A DNA stretch of 64,000 nt from Polynucleobacter sp. MWH-Aus1W21 (GTDB taxonomy: Bacteria > Pseudomonadota > Gammaproteobacteria > Burkholderiales > Burkholderiaceae), in contig NZ_CP061287.1 in assembly GCF_018687275.1 (NCBI RefSeq), positions 620,001 to 684,000 of the forward strand, in the 5' to 3' direction. Below are positions 34,889-42,988 of this stretch, in pieces. Position 1 is the first letter of the stretch. Each line of letters opens with the position of its first letter. A program made the translations under genes and the position numbers. The notes beneath the pieces were generated by a model that was not told the DNA's origin, did no database searches, and worked only from the letters and a program-made list of their open reading frames with translations.

Positions 34889-35032
34889 ATGAACACATTA
34901 AGTAACTTGATGAATAACTTTAACGGCATCTCATTGGCAGTGATCATGATCTTGTCTTACTGCGCAGTATTGAAAAACACCAAGCGCAGTGAAGCTTCTA
35001 GCAAACAAATGTTTGCACGCAAGTACCAGTAA
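34889..35032 (+). CDS. Small hydrophobic protein (47 aa), unknown
   Basis: A short ORF from ATG 34889, preceded by a good AGAGGGG ribosome-binding site at the right distance. The product starts MNTLSNLMNNFNGIS, then has one hydrophobic helix LAVIMILSYCAVL, then a basic tail with KNTKRSEASSKQMFARKYQ. A single-pass membrane peptide is likely. It lies 114 bases after umuC; the long gap (34775-35111) holds otherwise only the two hairpins. It may be read from the SOS operon or its own promoter. Confidence 0.6.
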   Translation: MNTLSNLMNNFNGISLAVIMILSYCAVLKNTKRSEASSKQMFARKYQ

Positions 35033-35049
35033 AAAGCAGTGGGCAGAAG

Positions 35050-35081
35050 GGGAATAAGGAAATCACGGATTCCTTATTCCC
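35050..35081. repeat. Strong inverted repeat downstream of the 47-aa ORF
   Basis: GGGAATAAGGAA and TTCCTTATTCCC form a perfect 12-bp stem with an 8-base loop. No T-run follows on the plus strand. It lies between the small ORF and a convergent regulator gene and could be a terminator of weak type or an RNA-end stabiliser. Confidence 0.65.
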
Positions 35082-35111
35082 TGCTACGGCCATTTACTTT
35101 TGCGTTTGCTT

Positions 35112-35834
35112 CTATCTTGAGGTGAACTGACCGCCGAGAAGTTCAGTCAACTTTTTTGCACTGGCCTTAACGGCTAGCGCTTTGCTAGGATCAAAGCGGT
35201 AGGTTGGCATCGTTAGTGTGATGACGCCAATCAGCCCATCAGCAGTAAATACTGGGGCAGAGATTCCAGAGATTTCTTTAGTTCTGTCGCCTGAAATTGC
35301 AAGCACCATATCCGATCTAATTTGGTTAAATACCTTTCCAGTGGCGCCTTCGAAAGCTTGCAATACTTTTCCGCCGGCTCCCTTATCAATAGGTAATAAA
35401 TCTCCAACTTTGATGTGGTCTCTTAAAGCTTGTTGAGAATCTACGCGGAATAGGCAGAGCCGCTTATTTGCTTCGCGTACATGAAATGCAGCACTTTCCT
35501 GGGTAGATTTCACAAGATTCTCCAAGGCCGGAATAATCACCATACCTAAAGATTCTTGTTCTTGATAAGCGGTATTTAGCGATGCAATGGCAGGCCCAAG
35601 CACATACATTCCATCTGCACGTTTCATCACCAATAGGGCATTACCAAGGGACGCTAGCATGCGCAATGCCGTACTTTTATACAGGCCAGTGCTTGTAGAA
35701 ATTTGATGTAGAGACAGTTCGCGCTGTGTAGAGGAAAACAGCCGCAGTATGGCTAAAGCCTTATCAACCGCTGCCACCCCGGATGTGGAAATGGGAATGC
35801 TCTCGGTTGCGGGCTTGGGGGATTTTTTTAGCAT
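35112..35834 (-). CDS. IclR-family transcriptional regulator (HMG-lyase-like cluster)
   Basis: DNA-binding regulator of about 240 aa. The winged HTH is at residues ~25-85 (ALAILRLFSSTQRELSLHQIS, GLYKSTALRMLASL) and the effector domain follows, with HVREANKRLCLFRVDS and GAGGKVLQAFEG. Start chosen at ATG 35832-35834; a longer start at 35909 would overlap the divergent lyase gene and adds a non-family sequence. It is divergent from the HMG-CoA-lyase-like gene, so it probably controls that cluster in response to its substrate. Confidence 0.85.
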   Translation of the reverse strand: MLKKSPKPATESIPISTSGVAAVDKALAILRLFSSTQRELSLHQISTSTGLYKSTALRMLASLGNALLVMKRADGMYVLGPAIASLNTAYQEQESLGMVIIPALENLVKSTQESAAFHVREANKRLCLFRVDSQQALRDHIKVGDLLPIDKGAGGKVLQAFEGATGKVFNQIRSDMVLAISGDRTKEISGISAPVFTADGLIGVITLTMPTYRFDPSKALAVKASAKKLTELLGGQFTSR

Positions 35835-35863
35835 CGACAGTGGCTGGTAATTATGCTTTAATA

Positions 35864-35890
35864 ATAGAACAAGATTCCATAGGATAGAAC
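35864..35890. promoter_or_regulatory. Candidate operator with ATAGAAC direct repeats
   Basis: ATAGAAC occurs at 35864-35870 and 35884-35890, exactly 20 bases apart, in the 59-base gap between the divergent IclR and lyase genes. Two helical turns between repeats is a plausible IclR-type arrangement; this is inference. Confidence 0.4.
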
Positions 35891-35893
35891 TTA

Positions 35894-36838
35894 ATGAACT
35901 CCGCGTCAACAGATGTATTAATCAGCGAAGTGGGACCAAGAGATGGGCTTCAGTCGATTAAGTCCATCATGCCAACTACAGCAAAGCATGCATGGATAAA
36001 GGCGCTATATCAGGCTGGCGTTAAAGAGATTGAAGTGGCCTCATTTGTTCCAGCTAAGTTATTGCCACAAATGGCAGATGCAGCAGAAGTGGTGCGCTAT
36101 GCAAAAACATTACCTGGTTTAACGGTGATGGCGTTAGTTCCAAACTTAAGAGGTGCACAAGCTGCTATTGAGGCGGGGGTCGATAAGATCACCATTCCGG
36201 TATCAGCAAGTGCTGCGCACTCATTAGCAAATGTTCGCAAAACACGTGAAGAGATGATTGAGGAAGTAAAGAAAATTTCAGCTTATCGCAAAGAGGTTGC
36301 TCCGCAAGTGAAGGTGGAGGCTGGTATAGCAACTGCATTTGGATGCACCTTGCAGGGCTTGGTATCTGAAGATGATGTGATACGGATGGCAGAGCAGGTG
36401 ATTGAGGCTGGTGCAGATGAGTCTGGTTTGTCAGATACAACGGGCTATGCAAACCCTGCACAAATCCAAAGATTATTTAAACGCTTAAAGATGGCGATCG
36501 GTCAGCATGCTGGTGCGGCGCATCTACACAATACCCGCGGTCTAGGCCTGGCAAATTGCTTGGCAGCGTATGAGGTTGGTGTGACTTCGTTTGATTCTTC
36601 CATGGGTGGGATAGGTGGGTGCCCTTATGCTCCTGGGGCTTCTGGAAATGTAGTCACCGAGGATTTAGTGTTTATGTTTGAAGCAATGGGCATTAAAACG
36701 GGCATTAATTTGGATTTGTTATTAGAAGCGCGCAAACCTCTGCAGGATGGTGTTCCTCACGAGCAAATCTATGGAATGATTTCTGAGGCGGGCTTGCCAA
36801 AGGGTTTTGCGGCGGCAACTCAGTGGAGTGCGAAATGA
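35894..36838 (+). CDS. Hydroxymethylglutaryl-CoA lyase-like enzyme
   Basis: TIM-barrel lyase cleaving a 3-hydroxyacyl-CoA of the HMG-CoA or citramalyl-CoA kind into acetyl-CoA plus a keto acid. Signatures: ISEVGPRDGLQS at the start, the metal-binding HLHNTRGLGLAN near residue 210, and the loop with catalytic Cys GGIGGCPYAPGASGN near residue 240. 314 aa is usual. It overlaps the following CoA-transferase gene by 4 bases (ATGA). The pairing suggests CoA activation of a 3-hydroxy-3-methyl-dicarboxylate or citramalate-like acid followed by retro-Claisen cleavage. Confidence 0.88.
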   Translation: MNSASTDVLISEVGPRDGLQSIKSIMPTTAKHAWIKALYQAGVKEIEVASFVPAKLLPQMADAAEVVRYAKTLPGLTVMALVPNLRGAQAAIEAGVDKITIPVSASAAHSLANVRKTREEMIEEVKKISAYRKEVAPQVKVEAGIATAFGCTLQGLVSEDDVIRMAEQVIEAGADESGLSDTTGYANPAQIQRLFKRLKMAIGQHAGAAHLHNTRGLGLANCLAAYEVGVTSFDSSMGGIGGCPYAPGASGNVVTEDLVFMFEAMGIKTGINLDLLLEARKPLQDGVPHEQIYGMISEAGLPKGFAAATQWSAK

Positions 36839-38034
36839 GTCAACAGAAAACACTTCCATACGAAGGCATCCGCATTGTTGAATTTACTCACATGGTGATG
36901 GGGCCTACCTGTGGCATGGTGTTGGGCGACCTAGGTGCAGAAGTGATTAAGGTTGAGCCAATCGATGGAGATAAGACGCGAGATTTAGTGGGTTCGGGCG
37001 CAGGATTTTTCCCGATGTTTAATCGCAATAAGAAAAGCATTGCTGTAGACATGAAGTCGGCAGAGGGCATCGAGTTGGTAAGAAAGTTAGTTGCTACGGC
37101 TGATGTTGTCAGTGAAAACTTCAAGCCACAGACAATGGCAAAGTTAGGTTTGGATTATGAAACTTTAAAAAAGACAAACCCTAAACTGATTTACGTATCT
37201 CACAAAGGCTTTTTGCCTGGACCTTATGATCACCGTACGGCTCTAGATGAAGTGGTGCAAATGATGGGTGGGTTAGCCTATATGACTGGCCCAGAAGATA
37301 GGCCTTTACGTGCCGGATCTTCAGTGAATGACATTATGGGCGGCGTATTTGGCGCCATCGGTGTAATGGCGGCACTAAGGCAGAGAGAAATCACGGGCGA
37401 GGGACAAGAAATTCAGAGTTCTTTATTTGAGAACAATGTATTTTTAGTTGGTCAGCACATGATGCAGTATGCAGTGACTGGTAAAGCTGCAAAGCCAATG
37501 CCAAGCCGTATCTCTGCATGGGCAATTTATGATGTTTTCGAATTGGGTAACGGCGATAAAGTATTTTTAGCAGTCGTTACTGATACGCAGTGGAAAATAT
37601 TCTGTGATGTATTTGGTTTTTCAGATCTTTACGAAAACCCCTTGCTAAAACTGAATAAGCAGAGAGTAGAAGCAAGACCAACCTTGATTCCTGAAATCAA
37701 AAAAAGAATCTCTGGATATACCGCTTCGCAGATATCAGCAATTTTTGAAGAGCATGGCCTACCTTTTGCCCCCATCACCAAGCCAGAAGAATTATTTGAC
37801 GATCCACACTTGATCGCCACCGGAGGATTAGCGCCTATTACCCTAACGGATGGCCCTAGAGCTGGAGATCAAACCACCGCTCCTTTATTGCCGATCATGA
37901 TGGATGGACGGCGCTTGGGTGTCCGCTTAAACCCCCCTAAATCCGGTGAGCAAACTCAAGAAATCTTAGCTGAGCTGGGCTATTCCGTATCCGAGATTGA
38001 TGGTCTAGTATCTAATGGTTTGGTGAACTGTTGA
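36835..38034 (+). CDS. Class III CoA-transferase (CaiB/BaiF family)
   Basis: Transfers CoA between carboxylic acids through an enzyme-bound Asp anhydride. N-terminal GIRIVEFTHMVMGPTCGMVL and LGAEVIKVEPIDGD are typical; the catalytic Asp is in SSVNDIMGGVFG near residue 169. 399 aa from ATG 36835, which overlaps the lyase stop. A GTG 12 bases upstream is not needed. Likely donor succinyl-CoA and acceptor the acid cleaved by the upstream lyase. Confidence 0.9.
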   Translation: MSQQKTLPYEGIRIVEFTHMVMGPTCGMVLGDLGAEVIKVEPIDGDKTRDLVGSGAGFFPMFNRNKKSIAVDMKSAEGIELVRKLVATADVVSENFKPQTMAKLGLDYETLKKTNPKLIYVSHKGFLPGPYDHRTALDEVVQMMGGLAYMTGPEDRPLRAGSSVNDIMGGVFGAIGVMAALRQREITGEGQEIQSSLFENNVFLVGQHMMQYAVTGKAAKPMPSRISAWAIYDVFELGNGDKVFLAVVTDTQWKIFCDVFGFSDLYENPLLKLNKQRVEARPTLIPEIKKRISGYTASQISAIFEEHGLPFAPITKPEELFDDPHLIATGGLAPITLTDGPRAGDQTTAPLLPIMMDGRRLGVRLNPPKSGEQTQEILAELGYSVSEIDGLVSNGLVNC

Positions 38035-38071
38035 AATGTAGTAAGCATTTATTCATAAAGACAATTACGTC

Positions 38072-38192
38072 ATGAAAAAATTGCTTTTAGGATTTGCGTC
38101 AACCTGCCTTTTTTTGCGTCCCCATGTTTTTCTCAAAAGAACAACGGGAATGGAGTGAAGCAGTAAAGACGTCTGGCATCAAACTTGATTAA
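38072..38192 (+). pseudogene. Remnant of a deleted Bug-family gene
   Basis: ATG 38072 begins MKKLLLGFASTCLF, the start of a signal peptide, but then the frame degenerates and stops. In another frame, bases ~38136-38192 encode KEQREWSEAVKTSGIKLD and a stop, which is the C-terminal tail pattern of Bug proteins (compare WGAAAKQAGLNAE in the next gene). About 300 codons in between are missing and the frames differ, so this is a scar of an internal deletion with a frameshift. An intact Bug gene follows at once. Confidence 0.65.
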
Positions 38193-38217
38193 TCAAATGT
38201 ATAAAATTGGGGTGAAT

Positions 38218-39186
38218 ATGAGTAAAAAACTTATGATTAATTTATTAGGCTCAGCATGCCTGATAATTTCCGGACTTAGTGTTGCGCAAACATATCCTGA
38301 TAGACCAGTAAAAATCATCGTCCCATATAGCGCAGGAGGAACGGCGGACTTTTCGGCTAGGCAAATTGCTCAGAAACTTACAGAGCAAACTAAACAATCA
38401 TTCTTTGTTGAAAATAAGGTGGGTGCATCAGGAACAATTGCTACAAACTATGTGGCCAAAGCGGCACCAGATGGCTATACATTGCTTACAAATGACACCA
38501 CTTATGCCATGTTGCCGTCACTATTCAAATCTTTGCCCTGGGATCATGCAAATGATTTGGAGCCAATCGCGATTATTACCCAGACTCCTGTAGTTTTAGT
38601 GGTGCCTGAGAACTCACCCCTTAAATCACTAACATCTTTGATTGCGTACGCTAAAGTGAACCCAGGGAAATTAAATTATGGCTCTGGTGGTGCAGGAAGT
38701 TCTACTCATTTAGCCGCAGAAATCTTTAAGCAGGTAGCTCAAATTGATGCCTCACATGTTCCTTATAAAGGTGCGGGTGAAGCTATGTTAGCGGTGTTAT
38801 CTGGTCAAGTAGATTTTCTAATTACTGCTGCACCAACCGCTATTCCGCAATTACAAGGTGGAAAAATCCGCGCCTTGGCAATTACAGGTGAAAAAAGGCT
38901 AAGTACAATTTCAACGGTGCCAACTTTTAAGGAAGCGGGGTTGCCTGCTTATGTAGTATCAAACTGGTTTGGTTTAGCTGCACCAAAAGGAACGCCTACA
39001 CCCATTATTAGTAAGCTTGCTGCCGAAGTAAAAAAAGGCTTGGCTGATCCTGAGTTAAGAGAAAGGCTGGCAAAACTAGGGGCAGAACCTGGCGGTGTAA
39101 CTCCTGCTGAGTTCAAGAAATTTATTCAGAAAGAAACTGTTGCATGGGGAGCCGCTGCAAAACAGGCCGGCTTGAATGCAGAATAG
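38218..39186 (+). CDS. Bug-family solute-binding protein 4 (lyase/CoA-transferase cluster)
   Basis: TctC-like receptor, 322 aa from ATG 38218, which has GGGG at good distance; an earlier in-frame start overlaps the remnant gene. Signal peptide ends LSVAQT; PYSAGGTADFSAR, PDGYTLLTN and HVPYKGAGEAMLAVLSG are the fold landmarks. Position in the IclR-lyase-CoA-transferase cluster suggests it captures the acid these enzymes degrade. It may have replaced the deleted neighbour just upstream. Confidence 0.9.
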   Translation: MSKKLMINLLGSACLIISGLSVAQTYPDRPVKIIVPYSAGGTADFSARQIAQKLTEQTKQSFFVENKVGASGTIATNYVAKAAPDGYTLLTNDTTYAMLPSLFKSLPWDHANDLEPIAIITQTPVVLVVPENSPLKSLTSLIAYAKVNPGKLNYGSGGAGSSTHLAAEIFKQVAQIDASHVPYKGAGEAMLAVLSGQVDFLITAAPTAIPQLQGGKIRALAITGEKRLSTISTVPTFKEAGLPAYVVSNWFGLAAPKGTPTPIISKLAAEVKKGLADPELRERLAKLGAEPGGVTPAEFKKFIQKETVAWGAAAKQAGLNAE

Positions 39187-39199
39187 TTGGTAAATAAAT

Positions 39200-40099
39200 A
39201 TGTGGAATCTTAACTTTCAACCTCCCACAGTCATAGACGCATCCATTTGGTCCTCACTCCCTCAGCAATTTAGGATTGCCAAAGAAAATGAATGGGCATT
39301 GGTGAATAAGCCTGGTCAATTAATTGATAGTTTCTTGGAGGGGCCTGTTTTTGATGCCATTGGAAATCTTTATGTTGCCGATATTCCGTATGGTCGAATT
39401 TTTAAGATCTCCCCAAACAAGGATTGGGAATTAATCATTCAATATGACGGCATGCCTAATGGGCTAGCAATTGATGTGTCGGGAGTGATTTGGATAGCAG
39501 ATTACAAACAGGGTTTATTAAGATTTGACCCCAGATCAAAAAGTCTCGAGGTGATATTAAGAGGTCCCAACAAAAATCAAGATTCATTCTTGGGATTGAA
39601 TGATTTAATTTTTGATAAAAAGGGCAACCTATTTTTTACAGATCAAGGCCAAACAGGACTTCATGATCCCACCGGGAAAGTTTTTTGCCTTGAGCCGAGT
39701 GGTCAATTACATCAAATATTAAATAATGTCCCAAGCCCTAATGGTTTGGTATTTGATCAGTCGGGAAGATTCTTATTTGTTTCTGCAACTCGATCAAATA
39801 ATGTTTGGCGAATGCCCATTTTTGCAGATTTTTCGACTGGAAAGGTTGGGGCATTTCAAACCTTCTTTGGGGCTAGTGGTCCTGACGGTTTAGCGCTAGA
39901 TGGTAAGGACAATCTTTATGTAGCTCATGCAAGTTTAGGAGGGGTATTTAAATTAAATATGCGTGGAGAACTTCTTGCCTACATCAAGACGCCCATTGGG
40001 CATACGGTAACCAATCTTTGTTTCACGCCAGACCTAAAATCACTCATGATTACTGAATCTTCCTCCGGAACCCTTCTGAAGGTTTCGATTCCTGAGTAA
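39200..40099 (+). CDS. SMP-30/gluconolactonase-family beta-propeller hydrolase
   Basis: Calcium/zinc-dependent lactonase-like enzyme, 299 aa. Metal-ligand positions of the six-bladed propeller can be seen: the Glu in LEGPVFDAIGNLYV near residue 48, Asn in SPNGLVFDQSGRFLF, and Asp in GPDGLALDGKDNLYV near residue 230. No signal peptide, so cytoplasmic. It is 13 bases after the Bug gene, so in the same operon. A lactone intermediate or lactone substrate of the pathway would fit. Confidence 0.85.
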   Translation: MWNLNFQPPTVIDASIWSSLPQQFRIAKENEWALVNKPGQLIDSFLEGPVFDAIGNLYVADIPYGRIFKISPNKDWELIIQYDGMPNGLAIDVSGVIWIADYKQGLLRFDPRSKSLEVILRGPNKNQDSFLGLNDLIFDKKGNLFFTDQGQTGLHDPTGKVFCLEPSGQLHQILNNVPSPNGLVFDQSGRFLFVSATRSNNVWRMPIFADFSTGKVGAFQTFFGASGPDGLALDGKDNLYVAHASLGGVFKLNMRGELLAYIKTPIGHTVTNLCFTPDLKSLMITESSSGTLLKVSIPE

Positions 40100-40152
40100 T
40101 TGCCCTAGATTAAAGTGGCGTTAGGGCACCTCTTATTTCAAAAAAGAATCTC

Positions 40153-41760
40153 TCAGTCAACGATTGCTGCAGAAACACGCCTAGTAATTTTAGGTGGGTG
40201 CTCATCAATGTGATATCGGTGACGTTCTTCTTGCATTTTGAGATCCTCGGCCGTAAAGCGATCAAACCTTCTTAAGTAATCTGCCCAGGCATTAAATACA
40301 AAGTACTCAACAAACCTGCCAAGATGTTCGGCATCATTGAATAGACTCCAAGAAAGGGCGCCTTGTCTGAGGCGAGACTTTCGAGATTTGGCCATTAGCT
40401 TTTTAAATTCTTCAGACTTTTCTGGATGAATTTGATATTCAATCGAAATCATGACGGGGCCGGCATCCATATCAATATCGGCACTGGGATGGGGGCGTTC
40501 TAGCGGGCAGACGGGTGTGAGGTCTTCTAGTGGATGGTTATCAATTCGATGCTTGCGTATGAAAAATAACACCAAGCATCCAAAGGCAGAGCTAATCAGA
40601 ATGCTATTGTCCACACCAAATTCAGTAGCTAGTTTCCCCCAAACTGCAGCACCTGCCGCGCTTCCGCCCATCAAACCCATTTGATAAATGGACATACCAC
40701 GAGCGCGAACCCAACCTGGAAGGGTCATTTGTGCAGAAGTGGTTAATGAGTTCGCCACAGCAATCCATGCTGCACCACAAGCCATCATTAATATGGACGC
40801 AAGCCAAAGATCTGGAACTAGAACGACTCCACTAGAGGTGATGGTTAAAAGGATTAATCCGTAGGTAATTAAATTACTACTCTTGAATCGTTTTCTCAGA
40901 CGCGGTAATTGTGAGCCCGCAATGATTGCGCCTAAACCTAGCGACGAAAGCAATAAGGTAAAGGTATGAGCATCACCCTGGAAGTGATCCTTGGCAATCA
41001 CGGGCAACAGAGCAATCAGGCCGGTGGATTGGAAGAAAAATAAAAATCCTCGGCCAATAATGGTTCGCATCCGGTTGGATTGCCAGGCGTATTGCATGCC
41101 GACTCTCATTGCGCCGACAAAGCGCTCGCCCGGTAGGGCGGAAACATAATTTTGATATTTCCAGCGCATCACAACAATGACGGTGATGAGTGACAAAACC
41201 ATATTTAAAGCAAAAACGTATTTGCTACCAGCTGCTGCAATAATCGCTCCAGCAGTAAGAGGGCCAATAATCCTGGAAGTATTCATGGCAATCGCATTAA
41301 GAGCGAGCGCCGAGGGAAGAATGTCGCGAGGTACGAGATCTGGAACAATCGCGGCAAAAATAGGCCAGCGCATGGCAAGGCCAATCCCGTTTGTAAAGGT
41401 GAGCAAAAGCAGTAAGTAGGGGTTGAGCGCATCAAAAGCGATGAACAACATTAATGCAGTAGCATTCGTTGCAAGCCAAATTTGCGCAAAGAGAAAATAA
41501 TGTTTGCGATTAATGATGTCGGCAAGTGCTCCACTAGGGATGCCTAAAAGCAAAACTGGCAAGCTTGAAGCAGTTTGCACCAGGGCAATTAAAGTGGCAG
41601 AGGTGGTCAATGATGTCATTGTCCAAGCTGCAGCAACATCATTCATCCACATGCAGATATTGGCTACTAGCCATACCGACCACAACGATCTAAACACGCT
41701 ATGCCTCATGGGCGATAACCAGCCCTCAGTGCGCGGTGTTTGGATCGGAGTTTGATTCAC
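40153..41760 (-). CDS. MFS transporter, EntS-like, with C-terminal monooxygenase-like domain
   Basis: Twelve-helix major-facilitator exporter of 535 aa (MFS_3 type). Residues ~1-410 are the transporter with the usual helix packing; from about 430 there is an extra soluble domain (ISIEYQIHPEKSEEFKKLM, SLFNDAEHLGRFVEYF) resembling an antibiotic-biosynthesis-monooxygenase/ABM ferredoxin-like fold, a known feature of this subfamily. Starts with GTG 12 bases after the thiolase gene, so one operon with thiolase and IclR. Could export an intermediate or toxic analogue. Confidence 0.85.
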   Translation of the reverse strand: MNQTPIQTPRTEGWLSPMRHSVFRSLWSVWLVANICMWMNDVAAAWTMTSLTTSATLIALVQTASSLPVLLLGIPSGALADIINRKHYFLFAQIWLATNATALMLFIAFDALNPYLLLLLTFTNGIGLAMRWPIFAAIVPDLVPRDILPSALALNAIAMNTSRIIGPLTAGAIIAAAGSKYVFALNMVLSLITVIVVMRWKYQNYVSALPGERFVGAMRVGMQYAWQSNRMRTIIGRGFLFFFQSTGLIALLPVIAKDHFQGDAHTFTLLLSSLGLGAIIAGSQLPRLRKRFKSSNLITYGLILLTITSSGVVLVPDLWLASILMMACGAAWIAVANSLTTSAQMTLPGWVRARGMSIYQMGLMGGSAAGAAVWGKLATEFGVDNSILISSAFGCLVLFFIRKHRIDNHPLEDLTPVCPLERPHPSADIDMDAGPVMISIEYQIHPEKSEEFKKLMAKSRKSRLRQGALSWSLFNDAEHLGRFVEYFVFNAWADYLRRFDRFTAEDLKMQEERHRYHIDEHPPKITRRVSAAIVD

Positions 41761-41772
41761 AAGAACTTGGTA

Positions 41773-42975
41773 TTAAACGCGTTCAATTACCATTGCGATA
41801 CCTTGGCCAACACCAATACACATGGTGCAAAGTGCATAACGCTTTTGCTTTTCTTCAAGCTCAACTAGCGCAGTAGTGACCAAGCGCGCACCGCTCATAC
41901 CCAGTGGATGACCTAAGGCGATTGCACCTCCGTTTGGATTTACTCGCGCATCATCGTCGGCAACTCCCAGATCTCTCAGGGTAGCAAGGCCTTGAGATGC
42001 AAATGCTTCATTTAGTTCTATGACATCCATTTGATCAACTGTCATACCAAGACGCTTCAAAATCTTTTTGGATGCTGGAGCGGGGCCAATACCCATAATT
42101 CTCGGGGGAACACCAGCAGTGGCCATGCCCAAAATTTTGGCTCTAGGTTTGAGCTGATATTTTTTAACAGCCTCTTCGCTGGCGAGCAGCAGTGCACAGG
42201 CACCATCATTAACCCCGGAAGCATTTCCTGCTGTCACAGTGCCGTCTGGGCGAACGATAGGCTTTAACTTTGCAAGCGCCTCAATGGTGGTTGCGCGAGG
42301 ATGTTCATCTTGATCGATAACGATGGGATCCCCCTTTTTCTGGGGAATGGTAACCGGTGTAATTTCTTTGGCAAGGCGACCGTTTGCTTGTGAGGCGGCA
42401 GCCTTAGCTTGGCTTCGCAGCGCCATCTGATCTTGATCTGCACGGTTGATCTCAAAGTCATCGGCAACATTTTCTGCTGTCTCTGGCATTGAATCTACGC
42501 CATATGCTTTTTTCATTAAGGGATTTATAAAGCGCCAACCAATCGTGGTGTCCTGCAAAGAGTGTCCCCGTGAAAATGCAGAGTCTGCTTTGGGCATGAC
42601 GTAGGGTGCGCGACTCATGCTTTCTGCGCCACCAGCAATTGCTAGATGAATTTCACCAGAAGCAATAGCGCGTGCAGCAGTTCCAATGGCATCCATGCCT
42701 GAGCCACATAAACGATTGATTGTGGATCCTGGAACATCGGGTGATAGCCCTGCTAACAAGGAGCTCATGCGTGCAAGATTGCGGTTATCTTCGCCTGCTT
42801 GATTTGCGCAGCCATAGATGACCTCATCCACTTCATCCCACTTCACTTGAGGGTTGCGCTCCATTAAAGCTTTAATCGGCACAGCACCCAGATCATCTGC
42901 TCGAACCCCTGACAAAGCCCCGCCATATCGGCCTATAGGAGTTCTGATGGCATCGCAAATATAGACAGGTTTCAT
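41773..42975 (-). CDS. Thiolase, 3-oxoadipyl-CoA thiolase (PcaF/PaaJ)-like
   Basis: Thiolytic cleavage of 3-oxoacyl-CoA, probably 3-oxoadipyl-CoA to succinyl-CoA and acetyl-CoA. The nucleophile Cys is in NRLCGSGMDAIG near residue 90, the His in IALGHPLGMSGAR near 355 and the second Cys in CTMCIGVGQG near 385. The overall sequence (YICDAIRTPIGRYGGAL, ENVADDFEINRADQD) resembles PcaF more than FadA. 400 aa is exact. Operon IclR - thiolase - MFS on the minus strand, divergent from the large catabolic run. Confidence 0.88.
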   Translation of the reverse strand: MKPVYICDAIRTPIGRYGGALSGVRADDLGAVPIKALMERNPQVKWDEVDEVIYGCANQAGEDNRNLARMSSLLAGLSPDVPGSTINRLCGSGMDAIGTAARAIASGEIHLAIAGGAESMSRAPYVMPKADSAFSRGHSLQDTTIGWRFINPLMKKAYGVDSMPETAENVADDFEINRADQDQMALRSQAKAAASQANGRLAKEITPVTIPQKKGDPIVIDQDEHPRATTIEALAKLKPIVRPDGTVTAGNASGVNDGACALLLASEEAVKKYQLKPRAKILGMATAGVPPRIMGIGPAPASKKILKRLGMTVDQMDVIELNEAFASQGLATLRDLGVADDDARVNPNGGAIALGHPLGMSGARLVTTALVELEEKQKRYALCTMCIGVGQGIAMVIERV

Positions 42976-42988
42976 TTTTAATCTTTAA

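Noticed and set aside
35835..35909. Longer start of the first IclR gene
   Set aside because: It overlaps the divergent lyase start and adds a non-family hydrophobic stretch.
40102..40127. GCCCTA/TAGGGC pairing between the lactonase and MFS genes as a terminator
   Set aside because: Only a 6-bp stem with a 14-base loop and no T-run; too weak to call.
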